This document shows, in pieces, positions 10,480-19,542 of a stretch of 64,000 nucleotides of DNA. Both the position numbers and the translations under genes were made by a program. Source of the stretch: Lachnospiraceae bacterium FE2018 (GTDB lineage: Bacteria > Bacillota > Clostridia > Lachnospirales > Lachnospiraceae); NCBI GenBank assembly GCA_000702845.1, contig JNKK01000005.1:81222-145221 (forward strand), read 5' to 3'. Position 1 is the stretch's first letter. Each line of letters starts with the position of its first letter. The notes beneath the pieces are model-generated. The model was given only the letters and a program-made list of their open reading frames with translations. It did no database searches and was not told the origin of the DNA.

Positions 10480-10498
10480 CGTCATATAAAATATGACG
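10480..10498. other. Short A/T-rich hairpin in the sstT upstream region
   Basis: Perfect 8-bp inverted repeat CGTCATAT-AAA-ATATGACG. On the minus strand it is followed by seven T residues, which gives a weak terminator form, although no leftward gene lies just upstream of it. It could stop antisense transcription from the sstT promoter region. The remainder of the 365-bp gap (10285-10649) holds only the leader of the giant gene and the sstT promoter. Confidence 0.4.
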
Positions 10499-10533
10499 AA
10501 ATCACCGGCATCATTTAGGGAATATGAATGGCT

Positions 10534-10563
10534 TTGACAATTACAATCGCTCAGGGATACAAT
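10534..10563 (+). promoter_or_regulatory. Predicted sigma-A promoter of sstT
   Basis: Consensus TTGACA (10534-10539), an 18-base spacer and TACAAT (10558-10563). This predicts a leader of about 80 nt before the start codon. Confidence 0.75.
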
Positions 10564-10649
10564 GGTACGAGTCAGGCAGATTTTCGAACATGAAATTCTA
10601 CTGCAAGATACTGGCTTTATAAGGCAGGTTTTACGAAGGAGGTATGTTT

Positions 10650-11876
10650 ATGAAACTGATTAAGAAATGGAACAGCAGCAGCCTGATCCTCCGGATTCTG
10701 ACCGGACTGATCGCCGGCGTTCTGCTCGGAATTGCAGTTCCGCAGGCATCTGTCATCTCAATTCTCGGTGATCTCTTTGTCGGTGCTCTGAAAGCCATTG
10801 CACCGATTCTGGTGTTTGTTCTTGTGCTGTCAGCTCTGGCAAATGCAACCGGAAATGTCGGAAAACGATTCCGCACGGTCGTTTTCCTTTACCTGCTGAC
10901 AACTATGCTGGCCGCATTTGTGGCTGTTATCGCAAGTTTTCTCTTTCCTGTCACGCTGCGGCTCACAGATGTTGAAGCAGCTGCAGAAACTGCGCCGTCC
11001 GGGATCGGTGAAGTCCTGCGTACCCTTCTGAACAATATGGTGATCAATCCGGTTCGTTCCCTTACAGAAGCAAACTACGTCGGTATTCTCTTCTGGGCTG
11101 TTATCTTTGGAATTACTGCCAGATTTATTGCGTCTGAATCGACAAAGAAATTATTTGGTGAAATTTCAGAAATGGTATCCCATGTCGTACGCGGAATCAT
11201 CAACACCGCACCATTTGGTATTACGGGTCTTGCATACAATTCCGTTGCGACAGGAGGACTTGGTATTTTCAAGGATTACGGAAAACTTCTGCTGGTACTG
11301 GTCGGAAGCATGCTCTTTGTATCGCTGGTGGTCAATCCGTTTCTGGTTGCGGTCATGCTTCGCAGAAATCCGTATCCGCTGGTTGTCCGCTGTCTGCGGG
11401 AAAGCGGTGTGACTGCATTCTTTACCAGAAGTTCCGCCGCAAATATCCCGATGAACATGGCGCTTTGTAAAAAGCTGGGGCTCGAAGAAGATTTCTATTC
11501 TGTATCGATTCCACTTGGATCGACAATCAACATGGACGGTGCCGCGATCACGATCACCGTCATGACACTGGCTGTGGTACACACGCTGGGCATTACTGTC
11601 GACATCCCGACCGCTTTGATTCTGAGCATTCTTTCGACACTCGGTGCATGCGGTGCATCCGGTGTGGCAGGCGGATCTCTGCTCCTGATTCCGATGGCCT
11701 GCTCCCTCTTCGGAATCAGCAATGATATTGCAATGCAGGCCGTCACGGTCGGATTTATTATCGGTATTATTCAGGATTCCGTCGAAACTGCCCTGAATTC
11801 CTCCGGTGATGTGCTGATCACGGCCACTGCGGAGTTTCATGACCGCCTGAAGCGGGGTGAGGAAATTCACTTCTAA
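10650..11876 (+). CDS. sstT: Serine/threonine:Na+ symporter SstT
   Basis: A 408-residue inner-membrane transporter of the dicarboxylate/amino acid:cation symporter family, expected to import L-serine and L-threonine with Na+. The SstT subfamily shows in the N-terminal segment [20 protein letters not shown], the hairpin region [13 protein letters not shown] and the NMDGAA substrate/cation-binding motif, with hydrophobic segments throughout. Two ATGs lie close together. The one at 10644 is only one base from AAGGAGG (10636-10642), whereas 10650 has 7-base spacing, so 10650 was chosen. It is one of only two rightward protein genes here and converges on the murE-like gene with 36 bases between the stop codons and no clear terminator. 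Confident in family; substrate is by homology. Confidence 0.92.
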   Translation: MKLIKKWNSSSLILRILTGLIAGVLLGIAVPQASVISILGDLFVGALKAIAPILVFVLVLSALANATGNVGKRFRTVVFLYLLTTMLAAFVAVIASFLFPVTLRLTDVEAAAETAPSGIGEVLRTLLNNMVINPVRSLTEANYVGILFWAVIFGITARFIASESTKKLFGEISEMVSHVVRGIINTAPFGITGLAYNSVATGGLGIFKDYGKLLLVLVGSMLFVSLVVNPFLVAVMLRRNPYPLVVRCLRESGVTAFFTRSSAANIPMNMALCKKLGLEEDFYSVSIPLGSTINMDGAAITITVMTLAVVHTLGITVDIPTALILSILSTLGACGASGVAGGSLLLIPMACSLFGISNDIAMQAVTVGFIIGIIQDSVETALNSSGDVLITATAEFHDRLKRGEEIHF

Positions 11877-11912
11877 AGAAGCAGGCATATCGGACCGTCG
11901 TTTTAAAACAGT

Positions 11913-13409
11913 TCACGGATCCTCAGGGTTTCCCTGCTCTTCAAGAATTTCACGGATCAGCTCTCTTTCATCCATCGGAATCTTTTTTCCGTTGATCTCA
12001 AGACAGTCTTCGTGACCCTTGCCGGCAAGTACAATAATATCTCCCGGCTCTCCCATGCCGAGTGCATAGCGTATCGCCTTTTTCCGGTCCGGAATGATTA
12101 CGTATTCACCGCTGGTGCGGTCAATTCCTTTCTGAATATCATCAAGGATCATCTGCGGATCTTCAAACCGGGGATTATCCGATGTCAGAATTGTAAAATC
12201 TGCCCGGCGTCCTGAGATTTCTCCCATCTCAAAACGCCGGCTCCGGTCCCGGTCACCTCCGCATCCAAACAGACAGATCAGGCGCGCCGGATGATATTCC
12301 CGCAATGTCACAAGCAGATTTTCAAGAGACATTGCGTTATGGGCATAGTCGATCAGAAGTGTAAATTCGTCTGATACCGGAATCAGTTCTATGCGTCCTC
12401 TGATTTTGGCTCCCTTCAGTGCTGCCAGAATATTTTCCCTGCTGACACAAAAATGATGACAGACTGCAATTGCAGCCAGAGAATTATAGACGGAAAAGCG
12501 GCCGGGAATGTCTATTGACACTTCCAGTTTCTCTCTTCCGAGCGCATTGTACGTAATTCCGAGATATCCCGGTTTGGCAATCAGCATTTCATTTTCGGCC
12601 CGGTAATCAGCCTCCGGATGAAATCCATATGTTTCAATCGGACACCCGGCACCCTCTGTAATATCTAAAAAGCGCGGGTCGTCCCGGTTTACAATCCCGA
12701 TTCTGCTGCGCGACAGCAGTTTCTTTTTGCAGGCCAGATATTCTTCAAAATCCGCGTGCTCCTGCGGACTGATATGATCGGATTCAATATTTGTAAAAAT
12801 GCCGAAATCAAATGTAAAACCAGAAACACGCTCCATCAGCAGGGCCTGAGAAGACACCTCGACTACTACGACGTTACAGCCTGCATCGACCATCTCTCTG
12901 AATGCCTCCTGAATCCTGTAAGACTCTGGGGTCGTGTTTTCTGCCTTTATATGTTTTTCGCCGATGATCATCTCAATGGTACTGATCAATCCGACCTTCA
13001 TGCCGGCATTTTCCAGAATGGAACGGATCATATAGGCACTGGTTGTTTTTCCCTTGGTTCCTGTAATGCCAATCGTCTTCAGTTCCTCGGCCGGATATCC
13101 GAACCATGCCGCTGAAATCTCCGCAAGTGCCAGGCGTGTAGAATCCGTCTCGATTACCGTCATCTGTGCCGCGGCACACCGTTCCTCTTCTGTGCAGGAG
13201 GCAAAATCCTCTACCACGATACAGACAGCACCCTTCTTCTGTGCCTCCGGTATATACCTGTGTCCGTCATGCATTCTTCCGCGAATACAGACAAACAGGT
13301 CTCCCGCATGTAAATCCCTTGAATCGAACGCGACGCCTTTTATCTCCGGATCCGGATCTCCCGAAAGATGCCTGTAATGTATTTTTTTTAATAATTCTGA
13401 CAGTCTCAT
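11913..13409 (-). CDS. murE: MurE-type UDP-MurNAc-tripeptide ligase, first paralogue
   Basis: A 498-residue Mur ligase predicted to add the third amino acid to UDP-MurNAc-L-Ala-D-Glu in cytosolic peptidoglycan precursor synthesis. It shows the N-terminal MurE domain (GVAFDSRDLHAGDLFVC), the ATP loop GITGTKGKTTS, the central NTTPES and VEVSSQAL motifs, the carbamylated-Lys region, and DNPRFEDP in the C-terminal domain. The DNPR motif is typical of meso-diaminopimelate-adding enzymes. The usual DYAHTPD motif reads DYAHNAM here and in the second copy at 46194-47687, which is similar along its whole length. The gene stands alone with its own promoter (13522-13550) and a terminator-like hairpin in its leader, unlike the second copy, which heads a large operon. 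Whether both copies use the same substrate cannot be told. Confidence 0.88.
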   Translation of the reverse strand: MRLSELLKKIHYRHLSGDPDPEIKGVAFDSRDLHAGDLFVCIRGRMHDGHRYIPEAQKKGAVCIVVEDFASCTEEERCAAAQMTVIETDSTRLALAEISAAWFGYPAEELKTIGITGTKGKTTSAYMIRSILENAGMKVGLISTIEMIIGEKHIKAENTTPESYRIQEAFREMVDAGCNVVVVEVSSQALLMERVSGFTFDFGIFTNIESDHISPQEHADFEEYLACKKKLLSRSRIGIVNRDDPRFLDITEGAGCPIETYGFHPEADYRAENEMLIAKPGYLGITYNALGREKLEVSIDIPGRFSVYNSLAAIAVCHHFCVSRENILAALKGAKIRGRIELIPVSDEFTLLIDYAHNAMSLENLLVTLREYHPARLICLFGCGGDRDRSRRFEMGEISGRRADFTILTSDNPRFEDPQMILDDIQKGIDRTSGEYVIIPDRKKAIRYALGMGEPGDIIVLAGKGHEDCLEINGKKIPMDERELIREILEEQGNPEDP

Positions 13410-13437
13410 GTCTTTTATCCCTTAACAACTTATAAAA

Positions 13438-13468
13438 CTCCACACCGTAATGATAGATTGGTGTGGAG
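13438..13468 (-). terminator. Terminator-like hairpin inside the murE leader (possible attenuator)
   Basis: Perfect 9-bp stem CTCCACACC/GGTGTGGAG with a 13-nt loop, followed on the minus strand by TTTTATAAG. It lies between the predicted promoter and the ATG at 13409, ending about 28 bases before the start codon. It is therefore placed to end or attenuate transcription before the coding region. Confidence 0.6.
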
Positions 13469-13521
13469 CCTTGCTACATTCTCGATGCCTCTGCAAAGTC
13501 ATGTTTCTTTTGCGCATTGCC

Positions 13522-13550
13522 ATTTTAACAACGATCCTCCGGATTGTCAA
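13522..13550 (-). promoter_or_regulatory. Predicted sigma-A promoter of the first murE paralogue
   Basis: Minus-strand TTGACA (13545-13550), 17-base spacer, TAAAAT (13522-13527). The predicted leader is about 105 nt and contains the 13438-13468 hairpin. It also has a short ATG-initiated frame of about 26 codons (from 13502) that runs through the hairpin. Confidence 0.7.
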
Positions 13551-13638
13551 CAACCCCCGGGATATCGCCCGATCAGCCCTTGTAAGTACATCTTTGCCCG
13601 CAAGCGGTCACGCTGTACACTTCGCTCATAAGCGCTCT

Positions 13639-13783
13639 GATATTCAGCAAACCCACTCTCAGCCCTCTCAAATCAAAGATTTGCGAGGGCTGTGGGGCTG
13701 CGCCGCATAAGATAAAAAAGATCGTCCCACGCACCAGAGCGTGTGGGACGATCTTTTATTATCTTATGTGGCTTTGCTGAATA

Positions 13784-13785
<2 letters not shown>
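13639..13785. repeat. 147-bp nested palindromic element with 13-bp terminal inverted repeats
   Basis: The ends are perfect inverted repeats, GATATTCAGCAAA (13639-13651) and TTTGCTGAATATC (13773-13785); the right end overlaps the groL stop codon. Inside are a hairpin with arms 13661-13674 and 13678-13691 (AGCCCTC.CAAATC, one mismatch) and the groL terminator hairpin. The arrangement resembles a small non-autonomous inverted-repeat element, but no target-site duplication is visible. With the murE leader it fills the 374-bp gap 13410-13783. Confidence 0.55.
13714..13768 (-). terminator. Terminator of the groESL operon
   Basis: Strong stem GATCGTCCCAC paired with GTGGGACGATC, extended by GC pairs around a 2-base bulge and by flanking A/T-rich pairs (CATAAGATAA/TTATCTTATG). 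On the minus strand it is followed by six T residues. It starts about 15 bases beyond the groL stop codon. Confidence 0.85.
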
Positions 13786-15397
<1,612 letters not shown>

Positions 15398-15479
15398 TTA
15401 TTTGCCTCCTGAAATCATTTTTCCGGTTCTGACCGGACCTGGTTCAGAACCGCTGCTGTTACTTTGTAATACGCAATTA

Positions 15480-15752
15480 TTACTGAACAATTGCAAGAAT
15501 GTCGCTCTGTTTCACAACGATATATTCTTCACCCTCGAGCTTTACTTTCATGCCCGCATACTGAGAATAAATAACCTTGTCATCAACCTTAACTTCCATC
15601 TTTACATCTTCTGTTCCCGGTCCGACTGCAATTACAACTGCCTCAGACGGCTTTTCCTGTGCCTCAGATGTCAGGATGATACCGGATTTGGTCTTTTCCT
15701 CAGCTGCCAGCTGTTTTAAAACAACTCTCTCGCCCAACGGTACTAACTTCAT
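15480..15752 (-). CDS. groS: Co-chaperonin GroES (10 kDa)
   Basis: The 90-residue lid protein of the GroEL chamber. Recognisable features are the start MKLVPLGERVVLKQL, the mobile-loop segment around KTKSGIILTSEAQEKPSEA and the C-terminal KQSDILAIV. The frame is open 8 codons further upstream, but ATG 15752 is the family start and follows AAGGAGG with about 9-base spacing. First gene of the groS-groL operon; the CIRCE operator and promoter lie 80-150 bases upstream. The remaining upstream gap (15901-16037) shows no gene and no clear terminator for the exported protein gene at 16038-18347. Confidence 0.97.
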   Translation of the reverse strand: MKLVPLGERVVLKQLAAEEKTKSGIILTSEAQEKPSEAVVIAVGPGTEDVKMEVKVDDKVIYSQYAGMKVKLEGEEYIVVKQSDILAIVQ

Positions 15753-15832
15753 TTTACGTGCCTCCTTGTATTTCAATGTTTTTTCTTACGTTTATCGATC
15801 AGATGCAGTGATGCATTTGATTTTGTGTTTTA

Positions 15833-15859
15833 TTAGCACTCGATTTGTATGAGTGCTAC
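15833..15859 (-). promoter_or_regulatory. CIRCE operator (HrcA binding site)
   Basis: TTAGCACTC-N9-GAGTGCTAC, matching the CIRCE consensus TTAGCACTC-N9-GAGTGCTAA at 17 of 18 arm positions. It sits just downstream of the promoter and upstream of groS. This predicts repression by HrcA in the absence of heat stress; hrcA itself is not in the window. Confidence 0.95.
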
Positions 15860-15871
15860 TCAACGATTGTT

Positions 15872-15900
15872 ATAATAGTTTATTTCCTGTACATACGCAA
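15872..15900 (-). promoter_or_regulatory. Predicted promoter of groS-groL
   Basis: Minus-strand TTGCGT (15895-15900), 17-base spacer, TATTAT (15872-15877). The CIRCE palindrome begins about 13 bases downstream of the -10, so bound HrcA would block transcription. Confidence 0.65.
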
Positions 15901-16037
15901 ATAGATGAATCGGCGAGAATCGATGTATTTTCTTGTGTTTCTTCGTAAATCATCTGTTTTTCTCGATTTTTCTCATGTTTTTGTTTTTCATTGCTGTATA
16001 CAGGGCCTTTTCAGGCACTCTGTCTTCCGACGGTGTC

Positions 16038-18347
16038 TTATTTCACTTTTATTTTTATTTTCTTTGACAGACCGTTCTGCGCATAAACATATATCAGGCA
16101 GTTTCCTTTTTTCTTTGCTTTAACCACTCCTTTTTTTGATACAGAAGCAATTGAAGGATCAGAAGACTCGAAGCTGACAGCTCTGTATTTTTTGATCTTT
16201 TTCCCTGCGTCTGCCGGCTGTTTTACGGAAAGTTTTATCTTTTTCCCTCTCTGAACAGCAAGAGACGATTTCACCCCTGTAAGTTTGACAGGATTTCCGT
16301 TTTTCCCTCCTCCTGTCGCAGCGTGGATTGTTTTTGAAGATGCAAGCAGCCGCCTGCCATCAGCACTGTTCTTGTACGCAAGAATCAGAACTTTATAATA
16401 AGTATTCTTTTTCAGTCGCTTTCCGCTGATCTTTTTCAGCGTAAATGTTTTTGCCGCGCTGTTCCCTGTCTCTCCGGCTCTCACATAGCGGGAAGCGCCC
16501 GCTTTGGCAGCATAGATAATATACCCCGCTGCCCCCTTCACACGTTTCCATTTAACAGTCAGCGACGTCTTCTTTACAGAAGTGACCCGTGCTGCCAGCG
16601 TCCGGAAATTCGTATTGATAAGATCTCCGTCGTTTTGCAGCGCAGTAATCTGTTTTTCAGCAGCTTCCAGCGTGATATGGCCCGCAGCATCTTCTGCTTC
16701 CGAAGCAGACGCCTCACCTGTTTTTCCATCTGTGTCTCCTGCAGAAGCCGGATCCGCCTCTTCCGCCTGCTTCTCCGCGGGCTGCTGCTCTGTATCCGGT
16801 TCCTTCTCCTCTGCAACTGCATCTGTGCGCTCATCTTTGAACGTCTGATCTCCATACGAAGCTACAGCTGTATAGTGAAGCATTGCCTCCTCCGTCTCAG
16901 TTGCTTCGGTTGTCTCCACAGCAACTTCCGCGTCAATCAGTTTTGTCCTCTGACACCGGCTGCAGGTCAGAACTGCCTTCACCGTATAACCGATGCCTGA
17001 CGGGTCCGGAAGCCATTGCCAGGACGAAAATTCATATTCATGGCCGGTATCTGCCACTTTTAATTCATCTTTCGTATACAGCGCCATGGTATCCGCATCA
17101 TACTTATACTGGAGTCTCGGGCTGGTAAAACGATACTCTGAAAGGATGCCGCCTGCTTCATCCTGCCAATACATATTTTCACAATCCACCGCTGCCAGAA
17201 AAAGCTGACCTCTTGATCCAGCAGTCCCTGTATCGCTGTTTGTAATATCCGCGTGATAGTTTTCTCCTGCAATCGTCACAAGATTCCACATATGAAGTCC
17301 ATTGCTGACAACACCCTGAATACTCCCTGTCACTGTATTACAGACAACAGAAGGATCTGAAAAATCACTGTTATCACACAAATACTGAAACGCCTTGGCA
17401 TACCCTTCACATACAACATTTGTTTCAGGATCATTGTCGAACACATAAACCATCTGCCACGGATCACCATATGTTCCGGAAGCAGAAACTGTTTTATCAT
17501 AGGATGTCAGCTCACAGATGATATCTTTATAGGCCGACAGTTTCTCCCTGTCTTCCAGAGACGCTTCAGAAGCTATAATATTTCCGGCATTCTCGGCTGC
17601 CTGTTTTGCTCTTCCTGTTTCTTCGGTATTAATGATGTACCGCTCCGACTCATATGCATAAGCCGGTGCAACAGACATCCGCAGATTATACACCTTTGGA
17701 AAACAGATAAAATCACCTGACGCACTTGTCCCATAGCTGCAGGAACTGTGAACATATCCTTTCGTCTTATCAAACCAGTAAAACTCGTAGGGATAATCAG
17801 CCGTCAGCGCATCCATTACGGTTTTGATGTTAAAACCGATGATCCGGTTCATTGCCGCTTTTGCTTCCGCTGTCGGCTGCCCGTCCGGGCCGATTACATT
17901 CGTCACAGACAGATCTGCCGCATAGTAGTATTTTAATGAAATGCCCAGCGCGTCCCGGGACAACTGTAATTCTGTGGACGTCCGCCCGCCCGCGGCGATC
18001 TCTGTCACCGCTTCCAGGATCAGCTGATATGCCGTCAGATTGACACCGGTAAGCTTGCTTCCCTGTGTGATGCGGCGCGCCTTAAGCCTTGGAACAGCTG
18101 CTGCTCCGCCGTTAAACTGTTGATTAATATAGCCTTCTGCCAGATCAGTGCTGTCCGGCAGGGCAATTGTATTTTCCTGCTCCGGCACGGCTTCAGATAT
18201 CACTCCGGATGCCGGATCCTCCGGACCCGTCTCAGAAAGTGTGGCTGCATCCGGTTCATCTGTTTCAGCCCGTACACACAATGGTATCCCGAACAGACAG
18301 ATCAGAATGCCCAGCAGCAATGCCGCTTTATATATAATCTGCTTCAT
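16038..18347 (-). CDS. Exported transglutaminase-like protein with fn3- and Ig-like C-terminal module
   Basis: A 769-residue secreted protein with a signal peptide (core ALLLGILICLFGIPLCV, cleavage after VRA). The middle carries a transglutaminase/cysteine-protease-like core: VVCEGYAKAFQYLC at about 310 with the candidate catalytic Cys, HMWNLV at about 351 with the candidate His, and YHADIT at about 365 with the Asp. An acidic, low-complexity Ala/Glu segment follows (about 500-590). The last 180 residues are an fn3-like domain (TVKWKRVKGAAGYIIYA) and a Lys-rich Big_2-like domain (ESSDPSIASVSKKGVVKAKKKGNCLIYVYA). These two match the end of the giant protein at 1591-10284 domain for domain. ATG 18347 follows GGGGAA. 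Role unknown; it probably crosslinks or cleaves peptides at the cell surface. Confidence 0.8.
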   Translation of the reverse strand: MKQIIYKAALLLGILICLFGIPLCVRAETDEPDAATLSETGPEDPASGVISEAVPEQENTIALPDSTDLAEGYINQQFNGGAAAVPRLKARRITQGSKLTGVNLTAYQLILEAVTEIAAGGRTSTELQLSRDALGISLKYYYAADLSVTNVIGPDGQPTAEAKAAMNRIIGFNIKTVMDALTADYPYEFYWFDKTKGYVHSSCSYGTSASGDFICFPKVYNLRMSVAPAYAYESERYIINTEETGRAKQAAENAGNIIASEASLEDREKLSAYKDIICELTSYDKTVSASGTYGDPWQMVYVFDNDPETNVVCEGYAKAFQYLCDNSDFSDPSVVCNTVTGSIQGVVSNGLHMWNLVTIAGENYHADITNSDTGTAGSRGQLFLAAVDCENMYWQDEAGGILSEYRFTSPRLQYKYDADTMALYTKDELKVADTGHEYEFSSWQWLPDPSGIGYTVKAVLTCSRCQRTKLIDAEVAVETTEATETEEAMLHYTAVASYGDQTFKDERTDAVAEEKEPDTEQQPAEKQAEEADPASAGDTDGKTGEASASEAEDAAGHITLEAAEKQITALQNDGDLINTNFRTLAARVTSVKKTSLTVKWKRVKGAAGYIIYAAKAGASRYVRAGETGNSAAKTFTLKKISGKRLKKNTYYKVLILAYKNSADGRRLLASSKTIHAATGGGKNGNPVKLTGVKSSLAVQRGKKIKLSVKQPADAGKKIKKYRAVSFESSDPSIASVSKKGVVKAKKKGNCLIYVYAQNGLSKKIKIKVK

Positions 18348-18455
18348 TTTATTCCCCGGTAATCTTAATTAAAATAGCTTCCTGTCCATGTATACGCCTT
18401 CTGATTTAAAGGCACATACATAGTTATTTTATCAAAATTTTACCGATAATACAAG

Positions 18456-18498
18456 AAACCCCTGAAACACAGGCAGTTACAGCCATATTTCAGGGGTT
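18456..18498 (-). terminator. Terminator after codY
   Basis: Inverted repeat AACCCCTGAAA/TTTCAGGGGTT with a 20-nt loop, about 66 bases beyond the codY stop codon. T-rich sequence follows on both strands, so it may act in both directions. Confidence 0.7.
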
Positions 18499-18564
18499 GT
18501 TTGTATTTTGCAGGATCTGCTCAAGCGCAGGCTGCGCTCCGCTTCGGTTCTTTTTTGTACCGGT

Positions 18565-19371
18565 TTATTCTTTCTCGACCTTCATCGTCTTACCGGTTTT
18601 GTTATCCCGGATCTCCTTGAGTTCATCAAAGATATAATCATTCAGCACCTTGATATACGTTCCCTTCATCCCGCTGGACCGTGATTCTATCACACCCGCA
18701 CTCTCGAACTTCCTGAGTGCATTTACGATAACAGAACGTGTAATCCCGACGCGGTCTGCGATCTTGCTGGCGACCAGAATGCCTTCCTCGCCGTCAAGTT
18801 CATCAAATATGTGTACGATCGCTTCCAGTTCTGAGTAGGAAAGCGTACTGAAAGCAGACTTGACAACCTGAATCTTCCGGTTTTCTTCCAGGTTCTCCTC
18901 GTTTACGGAGCGCATCATTTCCAGACCCACGACAGTCGTGCCGTATTCGCTGACGACAATATCATCGATGTCATACTGCGGATCCATTCGATACATAAAT
19001 ACAGTTCCCAGACGCTCTCCGGCAATCTCAATCGGATTAATGATCGCAGTATAATTACGATATGCATCTCCCTCAAATCCCAGCGTCGTCAGGTTTACAT
19101 TCTCCTTTGTCGAAAGAACGCTGAGAAAGCGGTCGTTCAGCAATTCGTCGATATGCTCACCCACCTGATTGGCGATGAGTTCCTGTATGGTATCGACCCC
19201 GTTCCTGTCTGCAACACCAAGCACCTTCCCTTTTCGGCTGATGACCAGAATATTGGAATCCAGGCATTCCATCATGACTTTGCAGATATCATTAAACACG
19301 ACCTTGGTTGAACTGTTGTTGTGCAGAAGTTTATTGATTTTTCTTGTTTTATCCAGTAATTGAACACTCAT
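18565..19371 (-). CDS. codY: GTP-sensing transcriptional repressor CodY
   Basis: The 268-residue global regulator that binds GTP and, in many species, branched-chain amino acids, and represses nutrient-starvation genes. The N-terminal GAF-type ligand domain starts with LLDKTRKINKLLH. The C-terminal winged helix is intact: ASKIADRVGITRSVIVNALR at about 205-224 is the recognition region, followed by SRSSGMKGTYIKV. ATG 19371 follows GAAAGG. topA lies directly upstream in the same direction. In Bacillus these two genes flank xerC/codV and clpQY; those genes are absent between them here. A weak CodY-box-like palindrome at 19401-19415 suggests possible autoregulation. Very confident in identity. 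Confidence 0.97.
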   Translation of the reverse strand: MSVQLLDKTRKINKLLHNNSSTKVVFNDICKVMMECLDSNILVISRKGKVLGVADRNGVDTIQELIANQVGEHIDELLNDRFLSVLSTKENVNLTTLGFEGDAYRNYTAIINPIEIAGERLGTVFMYRMDPQYDIDDIVVSEYGTTVVGLEMMRSVNEENLEENRKIQVVKSAFSTLSYSELEAIVHIFDELDGEEGILVASKIADRVGITRSVIVNALRKFESAGVIESRSSGMKGTYIKVLNDYIFDELKEIRDNKTGKTMKVEKE

Positions 19372-19400
19372 AATGTATGCCTTTCTTTGTCCCGCCCGAC

Positions 19401-19415
19401 AATTTTTCGGATATT
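19401..19415. promoter_or_regulatory. Possible CodY box upstream of codY
   Basis: AATTTTTCGGATATT matches the CodY consensus AATTTTCWGAAAATT at 11 of 15 positions, 30 bases before the codY ATG. Such matches occur by chance in A/T-rich DNA, so this is weak. Confidence 0.3.
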
Positions 19416-19494
19416 TTTGTTACTTGCATATACATCTCTATATTAGCGCACATTTGCTTTTTTTGCAATAAATATTCTGAATATTTCTTAAAAA

Positions 19495-19522
19495 GACATG
19501 GGACTGCTCTCGCAGTCCCATG
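19495..19522 (-). terminator. Terminator after topA
   Basis: Perfect 11-bp stem CATGGGACTGC/GCAGTCCCATG with a TCTC loop, followed on the minus strand by TCTTTTTAAG. It starts 20 bases past the topA stop codon, so codY has a separate promoter or depends on read-through. Confidence 0.85.
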
Positions 19523-19542
19523 ATATATTCATTCTTCTCTTT

